Positions 1 to 10,039 of a DNA stretch of 64,000 nt are shown here, in pieces. Each line of letters opens with the position of its first letter. The stretch's first letter is position 1. Origin of the DNA: Physcomitrium patens. Taxonomy: Eukaryota > Streptophyta > Bryopsida > Funariales > Funariaceae. The notes under the pieces were generated by a model. That model had not been told where the DNA came from and did no database searches. It was given only the letters and a program-made list of their open reading frames with translations. The position numbers were made by a program, and so were the translations under genes. The stretch is from contig NC_037266.1 in assembly GCF_000002425.4 (NCBI RefSeq), positions 8,845,818 through 8,909,817 on the forward strand, given 5' to 3'.

Positions 1-1406
1 CCTTTGTTGGACAAAGCCATTTCATGTATATATTGATACATCTAATATTGCTATTGGATCTGTATTAAATCAAAAGGATGAAAAGAGCTTGGATCATCTA
101 ATATATTATGCCAGTTGATAATTGGTGGTTGCCAAACAAAATTGTACTACTATTAAATGGGAAGCTTTGGGCATGATATAATTGGTTCAAAAATTTTGGC
201 ATTATTTGCTGGGTTATCCATTTGTGTTTTATGTGGACCATGATGTCCTAAAATACATGATTAATAAGCCTTAGTTGATTAGACGCATTGCCAGATGGAT
301 ATTACTACTATATGAATTCAATTTTACTATTATTATAAGACTTGGAAAGAAACATGTAAATATTAACCATTTATTCTAGATATCGAATATCTTACAAAAA
401 TAAACCTATTCTTGACGTACTTCCCAATTCTAATTTATTTGTTGTGGATGTGATTTCATTGGAATACGATGAAATAATTCAATTTTTGACATTCCAAATA
501 TTTTTACCTGCATTTAGCGAGAAACTTAAGAAACACTTAATTTTGAAAAGTGCATTATGTTTAATGATTGGTGATGCTTTGTATAAGAAAAAAAAGGATG
601 GTATTTTACAACGCTGTATCTTTCAAAGTAAAGTACAATCAATATTGGATGATTGCCACTTAGATAGTTGTAGTAGGTATTTTGCCGGTGATAGTATTGC
701 TCACAAAGCTTTAATGGCAGGATATTGGTGGCTAACAATGTTTTCAAATGCATATCAATATGTTCACCAATGTGATCCATGTCAAAGAATTGCTCAACCA
801 ACTGGCACTTCTGCCATGCCATTAGTACCAATTTTGGCCCAAGCATCGTTTGAGAAATGGAGAATTGATTTTGTTGGACTAATTACACCAACGTCGAGAT
901 ATGAACAGAAATAATATATTTTAGTTGCCATGGACTATGTAATCAAATGGATAGAAGCTGTTGCCACATGACATGATAATGCAAACACTCATGCTATGTT
1001 TCTATATGAGAATATTATCACTCAGTTCGAGTGTCTTAAAGAATTAGTTAGTGATCGTGGAATCTATTTCATTAATTCTACAATTACAGCTTTGATGGAC
1101 ATGTATAAAATCAAGTATAAGAAAATAACTCCATATCATCCTAGAGCCAATGGATAAACAAAAAAGATCAACAATATTTTATGCAAGATATTAATTAAGA
1201 CTATTTGAGGGGCGGACATAGATTGGGATACCAAATTATTTGTAGCCTTATAGACATATTGTACAGCATATAAAGTGACAACTAATTCCACCCCATTCAA
1301 ATTGGTTTATGGACAAGAAGTAATCTTACCTATGAAACTAGAAGTCTAGAGTTTATAGATCCTAGTGGATGAACGACTGAGTGATAAAGAGTCTGTACAC
1401 TATCGA
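1..1406 (+). mobile_element. Old Ty3/gypsy element A', RNase H and integrase part of pol
   Basis: This is a fossil of a plant Ty3/gypsy element without a visible chromodomain. The first 350 bases read as RNase H-like sequence. Positions 444-914 encode the zinc-binding and early core part of integrase (GYWW, HQCDPCQR, FEKWRIDFVG). About 920-1170 reads as the integrase core (WIEAVA, the SDRG-like block, YHPRANG). About 1280-1406 reads as the linker behind the core (FKLVYGQE, RLSDKESVHYRC). The frame is broken many times, so the copy is old. The reading is interrupted at 1406 by a solo LTR and resumes at 9441. The 5' part of the element lies outside the window. Confidence 0.8.
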
Positions 1407-2516
1407 TGTCGTGTTGTAACACGACTATATAGTGAAAGATGATAATATGGAACTTATTATAGAAGAGCCAAGTTAAATGATAAAATGGAAAAATATGGAT
1501 AAAAAATAGGAAGGTAATAAAAATTTTAGTAGTAATATTGTCTTTTTAGAAAAGTAACTTCTATTTACTTTATAGGGCCATAAATAAGGCAAAACAAAGT
1601 AGATTGGAAAAATAAATGATATAAGAATCTTTAGAAGGAAGTTAAGAATAAATTCTAGCAAAATTTACTTAGAAAAACTAGATATTGATACCTAGAGAGG
1701 GTCGGTTATAAACCAAGGTCGAAATCAGACCGTGAGGCACAAAACCAAGTCTTGACAACGACTCTGGGGCTCTTTTGCAAATCAAAGAGTAGGATTTGAT
1801 AGAAGATTGGATAAGGTTTTTATGAGCATTGGTTTTGAGTGATTTGGAGTTTTTATGACTTTGTAAGAGCTTTACAAAGTCAAGATTGTTTTAAGATGAC
1901 TTAAGTTTTGTGAAATAAAATAGGATTGATGTTTCTAGTGATTTCAAGAGTTTTGTAATAAATCTATAGGTAAAATTTTGTAAGTTAATGGTCATAGATG
2001 TGCTTAGTATGTATTATGAATTTTAGCTTGATCTAACGGTTGAATCGAGGGTTATTGAGGTTTAAACAAGTCAAGGTCTTAGAAAGTAGAATTTTAGGTC
2101 TAGTGAGGGTTTTTAAGATTTCTTACAATCTACTAGTTGGATTGAAGTGAAATTTGTGTGAAAGGATATTAGACTTGTTTTTCTATGTGTATAAAAATTT
2201 TCAGATCAATTAAATGATGAAAAAGAGAGATATTGGCTCTAGGAGATTGGCATCAAGGTTGGAGAAGGAAGCCAGCCAATATCCAAGCATGTTTTTGAAG
2301 TTATCATCTATTTGGTGATTTTGATCTTTTTCAAAAATTTTGTGCTTGTTTTCAACTTAATTTTTGAGAAGTGTGAAAAATTTGAGTTAAGATCAACAGT
2401 TCATTCATTAGTTATTGAGGTTTAATTCTGTTCTAGAAATTATTAGGGTTTGATTAAGATTTTATTTAGAGTTAGGATTTGGTTAGGGTTTGGTTTAGGA
2501 TATAGGATAAGGATTA
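1407..2516 (+). repeat. Solo LTR 'A', left part (split by element C)
   Basis: This sequence begins TGTCGTGTTGTAACACGAC and matches, in opposite orientation, the LTR at 14349-15868. It sits between two consecutive pieces of the pol of A' (ends HYRC at 1406, resumes QLTKLEELDEI after 9440), so it is a single LTR inserted in pol with no internal region. Its last 100 bases are rich in TTAGGATTTGG-like units. Element C is inserted after 2516. With the part after 8913, the LTR is about 1.64 kb. The target duplication around the LTR is no longer clean. Confidence 0.75.
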
Positions 2517-3077
2517 TGTAACGGCCATAATCATGTAAGCTAATAATTACATATAGAAATAGATAGAAGTAAGTAAAAGTAGGTCAAAGTAAGTTAATTC
2601 TATAATATTTAATATGGAAGCTTCCTAGAAACTTCCTAGATGCTGCTTTGACTTCATAGGTGTCTTTAATTGACTTTTTGGATTAGAAACGTGGTCAACA
2701 AGTTGGCCATGTGCCACACATGTTGTTAGCTTGAAGATCAAGCTAACTATGTGGCCTACACGTAGAAAAACTTGCCTTGTAAGGCAAGGCATGTGTCCTA
2801 TAAAGTCAACACATATTGGAGGTCCTATAGAACGTCGCCACGTAGCCCCTAGTTAGATAGTATATATAGAGACAAGAGTGAAGGCTTCTTCACTCTTGTC
2901 AACTCCTTTCTTGCTTCTAGTCTAGTTTCAAGGGTCTCTAGTTTTCTTGTCTTTTGGCAATAGCCATTCCAGTTTCTCTTTCAATATATATACTTGTTTA
3001 TATATATTTTGTTACCTCTCTTTGAGTGAAGGCTCACTTGACTGAATTATTTTTTCATCGAGTTCTTGTCCTTGACA
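2517..3077 (+). repeat. 5' LTR of C
   Basis: The LTR is 561 bp and matches 8348-8908. It holds a TATA box (TATATATA from 2861). A perfect 13-bp inverted repeat (GACAAGAGTGAAG, loop GCTT, then its complement) lies at about 2871-2900. The probable RNA start is ACTCTTGTCAA at 2892, 31 nt after the first T of the TATA box. Paired GAAnnTTC units lie near 2619-2637. Confidence 0.92.
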
Positions 3078-3079
3078 GA

Positions 3080-3110
3080 TTGACAAGAGTACACCTACAA
3101 TATCAGAGCT
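3080..3110 (+). promoter_or_regulatory. Primer-binding region of C
   Basis: TTGACAAGAGT (3080-3090) starts 2 nt after the LTR and is exactly complementary to ACTCTTGTCAA in the R region of the same LTR (2892-2902). This fits Tf1-like self-priming. A partial initiator-tRNA-Met site, TATCAGAGC, lies at 3101-3109 but lacks the TGG that would pair with the tRNA 3' end and is 23 nt from the LTR. The assignment of the primer is an inference. Confidence 0.55.
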
Positions 3111-3289
3111 TTGTCTAATCTTGATTAAGAGTGGATTACCCCTTTTTCTTGATAAGATATAAGCGTATTAGAAGTTACGGATTACCCTCTTCTAAACTGA
3201 TATTGTCCTTAGTATTTTCTTTGTCCGCAAGTCCTCTCTTCTATTTGTCTTGAGCGATATTAGACATCTTCTCTCTTCTAAGTGTTATC

Positions 3290-4297
3290 ATGGCAGAACT
3301 TCTTGAAATAAAGAGTGCAATGGTACAAATGCAAGAGCAATTGAGGGAGTTAATGCTTGTAATGCAACAACTCAATTTACCACCACAAGGAACAACAAGA
3401 TTGGAAGGAAGTGAAGATATAGAAATGGTTGGAGCTGCTTCAACATCTGCACCAAACCATGTCCTTTCTCCTATGGTGGAATGCCCTTCAAATGTTAGAG
3501 AACCAAGAATTGCCCTATCCAAGAAGTTTGATGGCACGAGATTCAAGTTTCGAGGATTTATCAATCAAGTGTAACTTGTGATTGAACTTCAATCCCAAAG
3601 CTATCCAACTCCAAGATCACAAGTTAGATTCATTCGTATGCTTCTTTCAAGTTCGGTACTATCGTGGTTTTCATCTTTTTTTGAACGACAAGATCCAATA
3701 TTGGATAGTCTAGAGGCTTTTTTGGCGGAGTTTCGATCCATGTATGGAGAACATGATGCAATTCATGTTGCAACCAATAAGATCCATATTTTACGACAAG
3801 GCAATCAATCAGTAACGTTATATGCTTCACAATTTCAACAACTTGCAACTGATATCAAGTGGAATGATGCTGCACTTATTAGTCAATTTCTCTACGGATT
3901 ACAATATGAGGTAAAAAAATTAATGCTCAACTTATTTGATCCTCAAACATTGAGTCAAGCAATTGACTTTGCTGTGAAGTGCGACAATCGTCTTTTTGAA
4001 TTCCGATCTGAGAACCGTACAAGTGGACCTCAACGTTACTATAATTCAATGGCAACACCAACACCTCTTCAACACATATATTCGGAAGTAGAGGATATGT
4101 AAATTGATGCAGTACGTTTCAAACCTCTTACTGAGCAAGAAAAGACTCGTCGTCGTCAAGAAAGATTATGTTTATATTGTGGAGAACCAAAGCACACTGC
4201 TCAACATTGTTCAAAAAAATGACGCAATCACAAAATGAGGAGTATGGCTGTGAAAGAAGATAATATGTCAGAAAACGAGTTTGTCCAGCTACAATAA
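3290..4297 (+). pseudogene. gag: gag of chromovirus C (broken)
   Basis: This is the gag (capsid and nucleocapsid) region, about 335 codons long like the open gag of element F. It starts MAELLEIKSAM with a Gln-rich N-terminal helix (residues 1-35). The plant retrotransposon gag domain follows (FDGTR, GSQVRFI, WFSSFFERQDPILDSLEAFLAEF). A zinc knuckle of the form CLYCGEPKHTAQHC stands near the C-terminus. The frame is broken about twice. Pol begins five bases beyond the end of gag in another frame, as in all copies of the family. Confidence 0.85.
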
Positions 4298-4302
4298 GGA
4301 CC

Positions 4303-7300
4303 GTGCGGCTGGAACCTTGCTCAACTTCTAGTAAAGGTCCTATTCTCTCTTCAGAGCCCTCTCCTTGTTTTACATTGCATGTTATTTTAGGACCTAAATA
4401 TTATAAAGTCCCTGCCTTGTTAGATTCAGGAGCCTCGACGTGTTTTTTAGATGAAGAATTTACTAAAAGACATAGCATATCTTTAGTAAAGAAAACTAAA
4501 CATGTTCATGTAGAAGTCATAGATAGTCCATTGTCTTCTGGAGATAAAATATTCACGAAACCCTTCCTATAGAAGTAATAATCAATGGCCATAATAGTTT
4601 TGTAGTATTTAATATCATTAGATCTCCCTCTAATTCAGTCATTTTAGGTTTATCGTGATTAGAAAAATATAACCCTCAAATAGACTGGATTTCTTGAACT
4701 CTCACTTTCTCTAAAAGTATAACTAACAGTGTAGTTAAGGAAGTAGAGAGTCATAAGTCCAGTTCAATTAAATCAGTATTTATAGGTGCAAAAGCTTTCT
4801 TGCATGCTGCTATGAAAGAATCACCATACATTATTTATGCTACACCCATTTCTATTGGTGAAAAGACTTCAAGTAGCAATCCAAGCAAATATCAAGAATT
4901 TCAAGATGTATTTGAAAAAAAGGATGCGGATACACTTCCGAAACATCGTCCCTATGATTGCTCAATTGACCTTCAAGAAGGAGTACAACCGCCATTCGGA
5001 CCAATCTACAATTTATCACAAAATGAGTTGACTGAACTCAAGGAGTATATTGAAGAAAATCTAGCCAAGAATTTCATACGCCATTCAAAATCTCCGACAG
5101 GCGCTCCAATTCTATTTGTGAAGAAAAAAGATGGATCATTACAGATGTGTGTTGATTATCGAGGACTCAAGAAGATTACCATCAAAAACAAGGATCTACT
5201 ACTTTTAATATCTAGACTTCTTGATCAACTGAATCAAGCTAAGATCTATACAAAAATAGATCTTTGGGGAGCATATAATCTAGTACGCATCAAAGAAGGA
5301 GATGAATGGAAGACTGCGTTTCGAACTAGGTATGGACATTTTGAATACAACGTCATGCCTTTTGGACTTACAAATGCACTAGCAGCTTTTCAACATCTAA
5401 TGAATTATTTTTTTCGAGAATTTTTGGACGATTTTGTGGTATGTTATCTAGACGACATCTTGATCTATTCTAAGAATCTAGAAGAACATGAACTTCATGT
5501 TCGTCGTGTGTTACAAAAATTAAGAGATGCACGGCTCTATGCCAAGATAGAAAAGTGTGTATTCCACACTACTTAAGTCGATTTTTTAGGTTACATCATT
5601 TCAAATGATGGACTTATGATGGATCCTAAGAAAATTCAAACTATTATAGACTGGAAGATCCCAAAAATGGTAAGAGATGTCCAATGTTTTTTGGGATTTG
5701 CCAACTACTATCGGATCTTCATCAAAGATTTCTCTCGAGTTGCAGCTCTACTTACACGTTTGACTTGTAAAGACAAACTCCAATGGAATCAAGAAGCGGA
5801 AGTTGCTTTTGAATCTTTGAAGACATCGTTTGTTTCTGCACCAATCTTGTATCGTGTTGATTTTTTCAAAGCATTCTTTATGGAAATAGATGCATCGGAC
5901 TTTGCTTTGGGTGCGGTTTTATCACAAATGGGAACAGATGACAAACTTCATCCAGTAGCCTTTCATTCAAGAAAATTCTCAGCAGTAGAAATCAATTATG
6001 AGATCCACGACAAAGAACTTCTTGCAATTGTGGATTCTTTTCAAGAATGGCATCATTATCTAGAAGGCACTTCTAGTCTAGTCACCGTGTATACGGATCA
6101 CAAGAACCTCGCATATTTTATGTCAGCACACGTATTAAATCATCGCCAAGCTCGTTGGAATATGTCTTTATCAAGATTCGAGTTCATCATCACTTATCGG
6201 CTAGAAAAACAATAAGGTTTATCCGATGTCTTATCTAGACGTTCTTATCTTGCACCAAAAGAAGGAGATGCAGCTTTTGAGCAACAAAGAACAGTTCTCT
6301 TGAAGCCGAAACAATTTCATCTTTGAGCAATAAAATCAACATTGACTGTTGATTTAACTTTCCTTAAGCAAGTCAAATTAAGTATGTCCTCAGATCCTCT
6401 TGTTCATGATATCAAGAACAATTCTTCTAAATCTCATGATCCATTTAATTTTGAATTCAAGAACAACCTATTCTATTTCGAAGGACGCCTATATGTTCTA
6501 GAAGGATAAGCACGTTTACGTATTCTTCAAGCTCGTCACGACTTCTTAGTAGCAGGACATTTCGGATATAATAAGACTTTGGAGCTGATATCTAAGGATT
6601 TTTGGTGGCCTGAAATGTGGAAGGTAGTTAAAGATTTTGTACAATCATGTGATGTTTGCTCAAGATCGAAAACTCCTAGTCATCGACCTTTTGGACTTCT
6701 TTAGCCATTACCCATTCCAGAACAACCATGGTCTTCTGTTTCTATGGACTTCATTACGGATCTTCCAATCTCAGGTTCTTATGACTCTATATTCGTGATA
6801 GTAGATCGTTTTACCAAGATGGCACATTTTGTACCATTACAAAAACTATCACAGGTGAAGAAATAGCTAAGCTCTTTCTTGACAATATCTATCGCTATTA
6901 TGGATTACCCAAGGATATTATATCAGATAGGGGAACTCAATTTGTATCAAGATTTTGGCGGACTCTTTTCAAGCTTCTTAAAGTGGATATAAAACTATCT
7001 TCGGCATTCCATCCTCAAACTGATGGACAAACGGAGCATGTTAATCAAGTTTTGGAGCAATATTTAAGATGTACCATTAATTACCAACAAGATGATTGGA
7101 CAACTCTTTTGCCATTGGCAGGGTTTGCTTACAATAACACGGTACACTCTTCTACAAAACAAACACCTTTCTTTGCTTATTATGGTTATCATCCGCGACT
7201 TGATACTTTTGACTTTTCAAAAGTTGATAATTGTGTTGCGAAAGATTTGGCAATTCATTTATCAGAGCTACATGCAACGATGAAGGCGCAGTTAAAAGAG

Positions 7301-7789
7301 GCTCAAGAACAACAAAAGGCCAATGCGGATGTCTATCAAAAGGAACAACTATCATTCATCTTGGGTGATAAGGTATGGCTACTTCGTCGCAATATCAAGA
7401 CCACTCGTCCTTGTGACAAGTTAGACTATCGAAGGCTGCGACCATTTTCTATTTCTGCACAAATCAATCCAGTTGCATATCATTTACATCTACCAGAGTC
7501 AATGAAAATCCATCAAGTATTCCTTGTGTCTCTTCTTGAACCATACAAGACAGTGGACATACCAAGAAGATGACAAGCTCCACCTACTCCTATAAAAGTG
7601 GACAATAATGAAGAGTTTGAAGTAGAAGAAGTCTTAGATTCAAGGCGATGCCAAAATAAATTAGAATATCTTGTCCATTGGCGCAGATATGGTATTAGTG
7701 AATGCACATGGGAGCCAATAAAGAATCTTGCAAATGCAGCAAAGGCGGTGGAGGCTTTTCATTGATGACATCCATCAAAATCAAGATGA
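4303..7789 (+). pseudogene. pol: pol of chromovirus C (broken)
   Basis: This is a polyprotein region of about 1160 codons. Order: aspartic protease (LLDSGASTCFLDEEF), reverse transcriptase ([17 protein letters not shown] near 5440-5470), RNase H (TDHKNL near 6095), HHCC zinc finger and integrase core (MDFITDLP near 6745; AFHPQTDGQTE near 7000), and a C-terminal chromodomain (EVLDSRR, WEP near 7620-7715). The reading frame is broken about six times. It is a fossil of the same family as the open pol at 59202-62690. Confidence 0.9.
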
Positions 7790-7883
7790 AAACCTTCTTT
7801 ATAAAAGAAACAACATCTAGGTAAGATAACATTCTACTTTCAATTCTTGTTCGTAGCTTTGTTGTAGTAGTGGCGCTCAAGAG

Positions 7884-8306
7884 ATGGAGAACCAACAACC
7901 ACCGGATTCAACTCATGAGCCTTCATTTGCTGACTTGTCAAACGAGATATTACGATTGTCACAACCTTCAAGACGACGTAATCGAGATGAAGATCTTCAA
8001 GAACGACATGTTCTTCCTCGAATAGATGGTGAGATACAATGCGTTTGGTATCACAATTTGAGAAGGGACTCCCGATGTTTGGTGATTTTGCTAGAGATAG
8101 GAACAACTCCTGATGGTGTTCCAAATATTCTATTCGAAAGAAGTTACGAAGGCCTCAACAATGATCAAATAACTAGGTGGTCTTCTTGCCCTGGTATGGG
8201 ACACTACCGATGGTTGAGAGGCCCTATCAATCATCTTCGAAGAGAACAGAGATCAGAGTATGTGGCGAATACAATTCGTCACATCATAGATTTCCTCAAC
8301 ATATGA
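7884..8306 (+). CDS. Accessory ORF of chromovirus C, 140 aa, open
   Basis: I do not recognise this protein family. The ORF lies between pol and the 3' LTR on the element's coding strand and starts MENQQPPDSTHEPSFADL. It has a basic block (SRRRNRDED, residues about 29-38), a central hydrophobic strand (CLVILLEIGTTPDG), an aromatic-rich stretch (MGHYRWLRGPINHLRREQR) and a C-terminal helix (YVANTIRHIIDFLNI). There is no signal peptide, transmembrane segment or zinc motif. The region is exactly 423 bp in C, E, F, G and H. In C it is whole although gag and pol of the same copy are broken. A nuclear or RNA-binding role is only a guess from the basic block. Confidence 0.7.
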   Translation: MENQQPPDSTHEPSFADLSNEILRLSQPSRRRNRDEDLQERHVLPRIDGEIQCVWYHNLRRDSRCLVILLEIGTTPDGVPNILFERSYEGLNNDQITRWSSCPGMGHYRWLRGPINHLRREQRSEYVANTIRHIIDFLNI

Positions 8307-8330
8307 TGACTGCTCCTCGTGGAACTTGTG

Positions 8331-8347
8331 CCTAGAAGGAGGGCTAA
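8331..8347 (+). promoter_or_regulatory. Polypurine tract of C
   Basis: The purine-rich run AGAAGGAGGGC lies immediately before the TGTCAC start of the 3' LTR. The same place in E reads GAAGGGGGGG. This is the expected plus-strand primer position. Confidence 0.7.
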
Positions 8348-8908
8348 TGTCACAGCCATAATCATGTAAGCTAATAATTACATATAGAAATAGATAGAAG
8401 TAAGTAAAAGTAGGTCAAAGTAAGTTAATTCTATAATATTTAATATGGAAGCTTCCTAGAAACTTCCTAGACATTGTTTTGACTTCATAGGTGTCTTTAA
8501 TTGACTTTTTGGATTAGAAACGTGGTCAACAAGTTGGCCATGTGCCACACATGTTGTTAGCTTGAAGATCAAGCTAATTATGTGGCCCACACGTAGAAAA
8601 ACTTGCCTTGTAAGTCAAGGCATGTGTCCTACAAAGTCAACACATGTTGGAGGTCCTATAGAACGTCGCCATGTAGCCCCTAGTTAGAGAGTGTATATAG
8701 AGACAAGAGTGAAGGCTTCTTCACTCTTGTCAATTCATTTCCCGCTTCTAGTCTAGTTTCAAGGGTCTCTAGTTTTCTTGTCTTTTGGCAATAGCCATTC
8801 CAGTTTCTCTTTCAATATATATACTTGTTTATGTATATTTTGTTACCTCTCTTTGAGTGAAGGCTCACTTGTCTGAATTATTTTTTCATCGAGTTATTGT
8901 CCTTGATA
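8348..8908 (+). repeat. 3' LTR of C
   Basis: The LTR is 561 bp, matches 2517-3077, and is followed by the GATTA target duplication. It carries the same TATA box and inverted-repeat module near 8691-8732. Confidence 0.92.
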
Positions 8909-9440
8909 GATTAAGATTTTTTTAAGATTTGATTTAGAATTAGGATTTAGGATTAGGATTTAGTTTAGGATTTAGAATTTGATTAGGATTTGATTTAGGA
9001 TTTAGGATTTGGTTAGGATTTGATTTAGGGTTTAGGATTTGGTTTAGGATTTAGGATTTGATTTAGGATTTAAGATTTGGTTAAGGTTTGATCAAGATTT
9101 GATTTAGGATTTAGGATTTAGGATTTTATTTGAGTTTATTTAGGATTTAAGATTTAATTATTTTTTGACTTAAAGTTTGAATGAAGTAAGATTTCAATTA
9201 GGATTAAATTAAGATTGAATTGAGATGTATTTGAGATATGTTTGTAATCATTCTAATATTTCTTTAAGATTTCTTATTGTTTCTTTGGAATTCCTTTGAG
9301 GTTTCTCTGAATTTGATTAAAACTTGTTTAGCACTGTTAGTGTTCTATTAGAATTAGGATTTTCTTGTTGCAATTTCCATTCTACCTTCCACAACTATGT
9401 ACCCAAAGCATTTTCAAGCAAGACTTCACGTATTATGACA
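8909..9440 (+). repeat. Solo LTR 'A', right part, with TTTAGG-like degenerate repeats
   Basis: This continues the LTR interrupted at 2516. From 8909 to about 9150 it is a run of degenerate 7-12-bp units of the form TTTAGGATTTGG and TTAGGATTTGA. It ends with a stretch (about 9365-9440, through CACGTATTATGACA) that matches the end of the inverted LTR at 14349-14450. The A' pol reading resumes right after it. Confidence 0.7.
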
Positions 9441-9790
9441 TCAATTGACAAAATTGGAAGAATTAGATGAAATTTGGACTACTAATGTTTTAATGATAGA
9501 AACTATCTAGAAATGATGGAAGAATTATTACTATAATAAACTATAACCTAAGAACTTTATGCCCAATCATTTAGTCTTAGTTTATGATAATCATTTTAAT
9601 AATTTTCTAAAAAAAATTCAAGTCCGATGGCATGGTTTGTATTGAGTGGTTGAAGGGTTTTTCAATGGATCAATTTAATTGGAAGATTTTATGGGCCATC
9701 AATTCAATACACGTATTAACGAGAATCATTTAAGGCTATATTATACTTAAAACTCAGGACGAGTTTCAATTATTGATATAGGTGGACTGG
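9441..9790 (+). pseudogene. A' pol, C-terminal end of integrase (broken)
   Basis: The readings LEELDEI, PNHLVLVYDNHF, VRWHGLY, LEDFMGHQFNTRINENHLRLYY match the GPY/F-like C-terminal part of plant Ty3/gypsy integrases. This completes the region cut off at 1406 by the solo LTR. The piece is broken several times and old. Confidence 0.7.
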
Positions 9791-9939
9791 GGTGTAGAAG
9801 CAGCTTAAAGAATAGTTAGAGATATAATTAGTAATAGGTCAGATGGGACGACGGGAGAGATGGACAATATGGGTAGCATGTTGTCATTATCACCACTAAG
9901 TAAAAGAATAGGAGTGGGATATCCATTTAAGGTCATTTT

Positions 9940-9994
9940 TTGGTATTGCATTATGTTGTTGTTTTTTTGTATTACAATTTCTTGTGTTTTAGGA
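9940..9994 (+). promoter_or_regulatory. Possible 3' splice acceptor before the extra ORF of A'
   Basis: A T-rich tract (TTGTTGTTTTTTTGTATT, then TTTCTTGTGTTTTAG) ends in AG|G at about 9993, just upstream of the extra ORF. Plant Ty3/gypsy elements with a third ORF are known to express it from spliced RNA. The site is inferred only from base composition and position. Confidence 0.3.
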
Positions 9995-10039
9995 GTATTG
10001 GAGAGTAGCATTAACGGTTAGAGCTTGGAAGAGTATGCG

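Larger units (their letters stand above)
2517..8908 (+). mobile_element. Chromovirus C (Ty3/gypsy), full-length, broken
   Basis: This is a complete LTR element in structure: 561-bp LTRs at both ends, flanked by the 5-bp target duplication GATTA (2512-2516 and 8909-8913). Order: LTR, leader, gag, pol with chromodomain, accessory ORF, polypurine tract, LTR. By eye the two LTRs differ at roughly 22-24 sites (about 4%), which would be near 2 million years at an assumed 1e-8 per site per year. Gag and pol are broken, about eight times in total; the accessory ORF is open. It sits inside solo LTR A. It forms a separate subfamily from E, F, G and H because of its longer LTR. Confidence 0.93.

Noticed and set aside
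2430-2516. Possible interstitial telomere
   Set aside because: The TTTAGG-like run is degenerate and occurs at the same place in LTR A and LTR B, so it is part of a retroelement.
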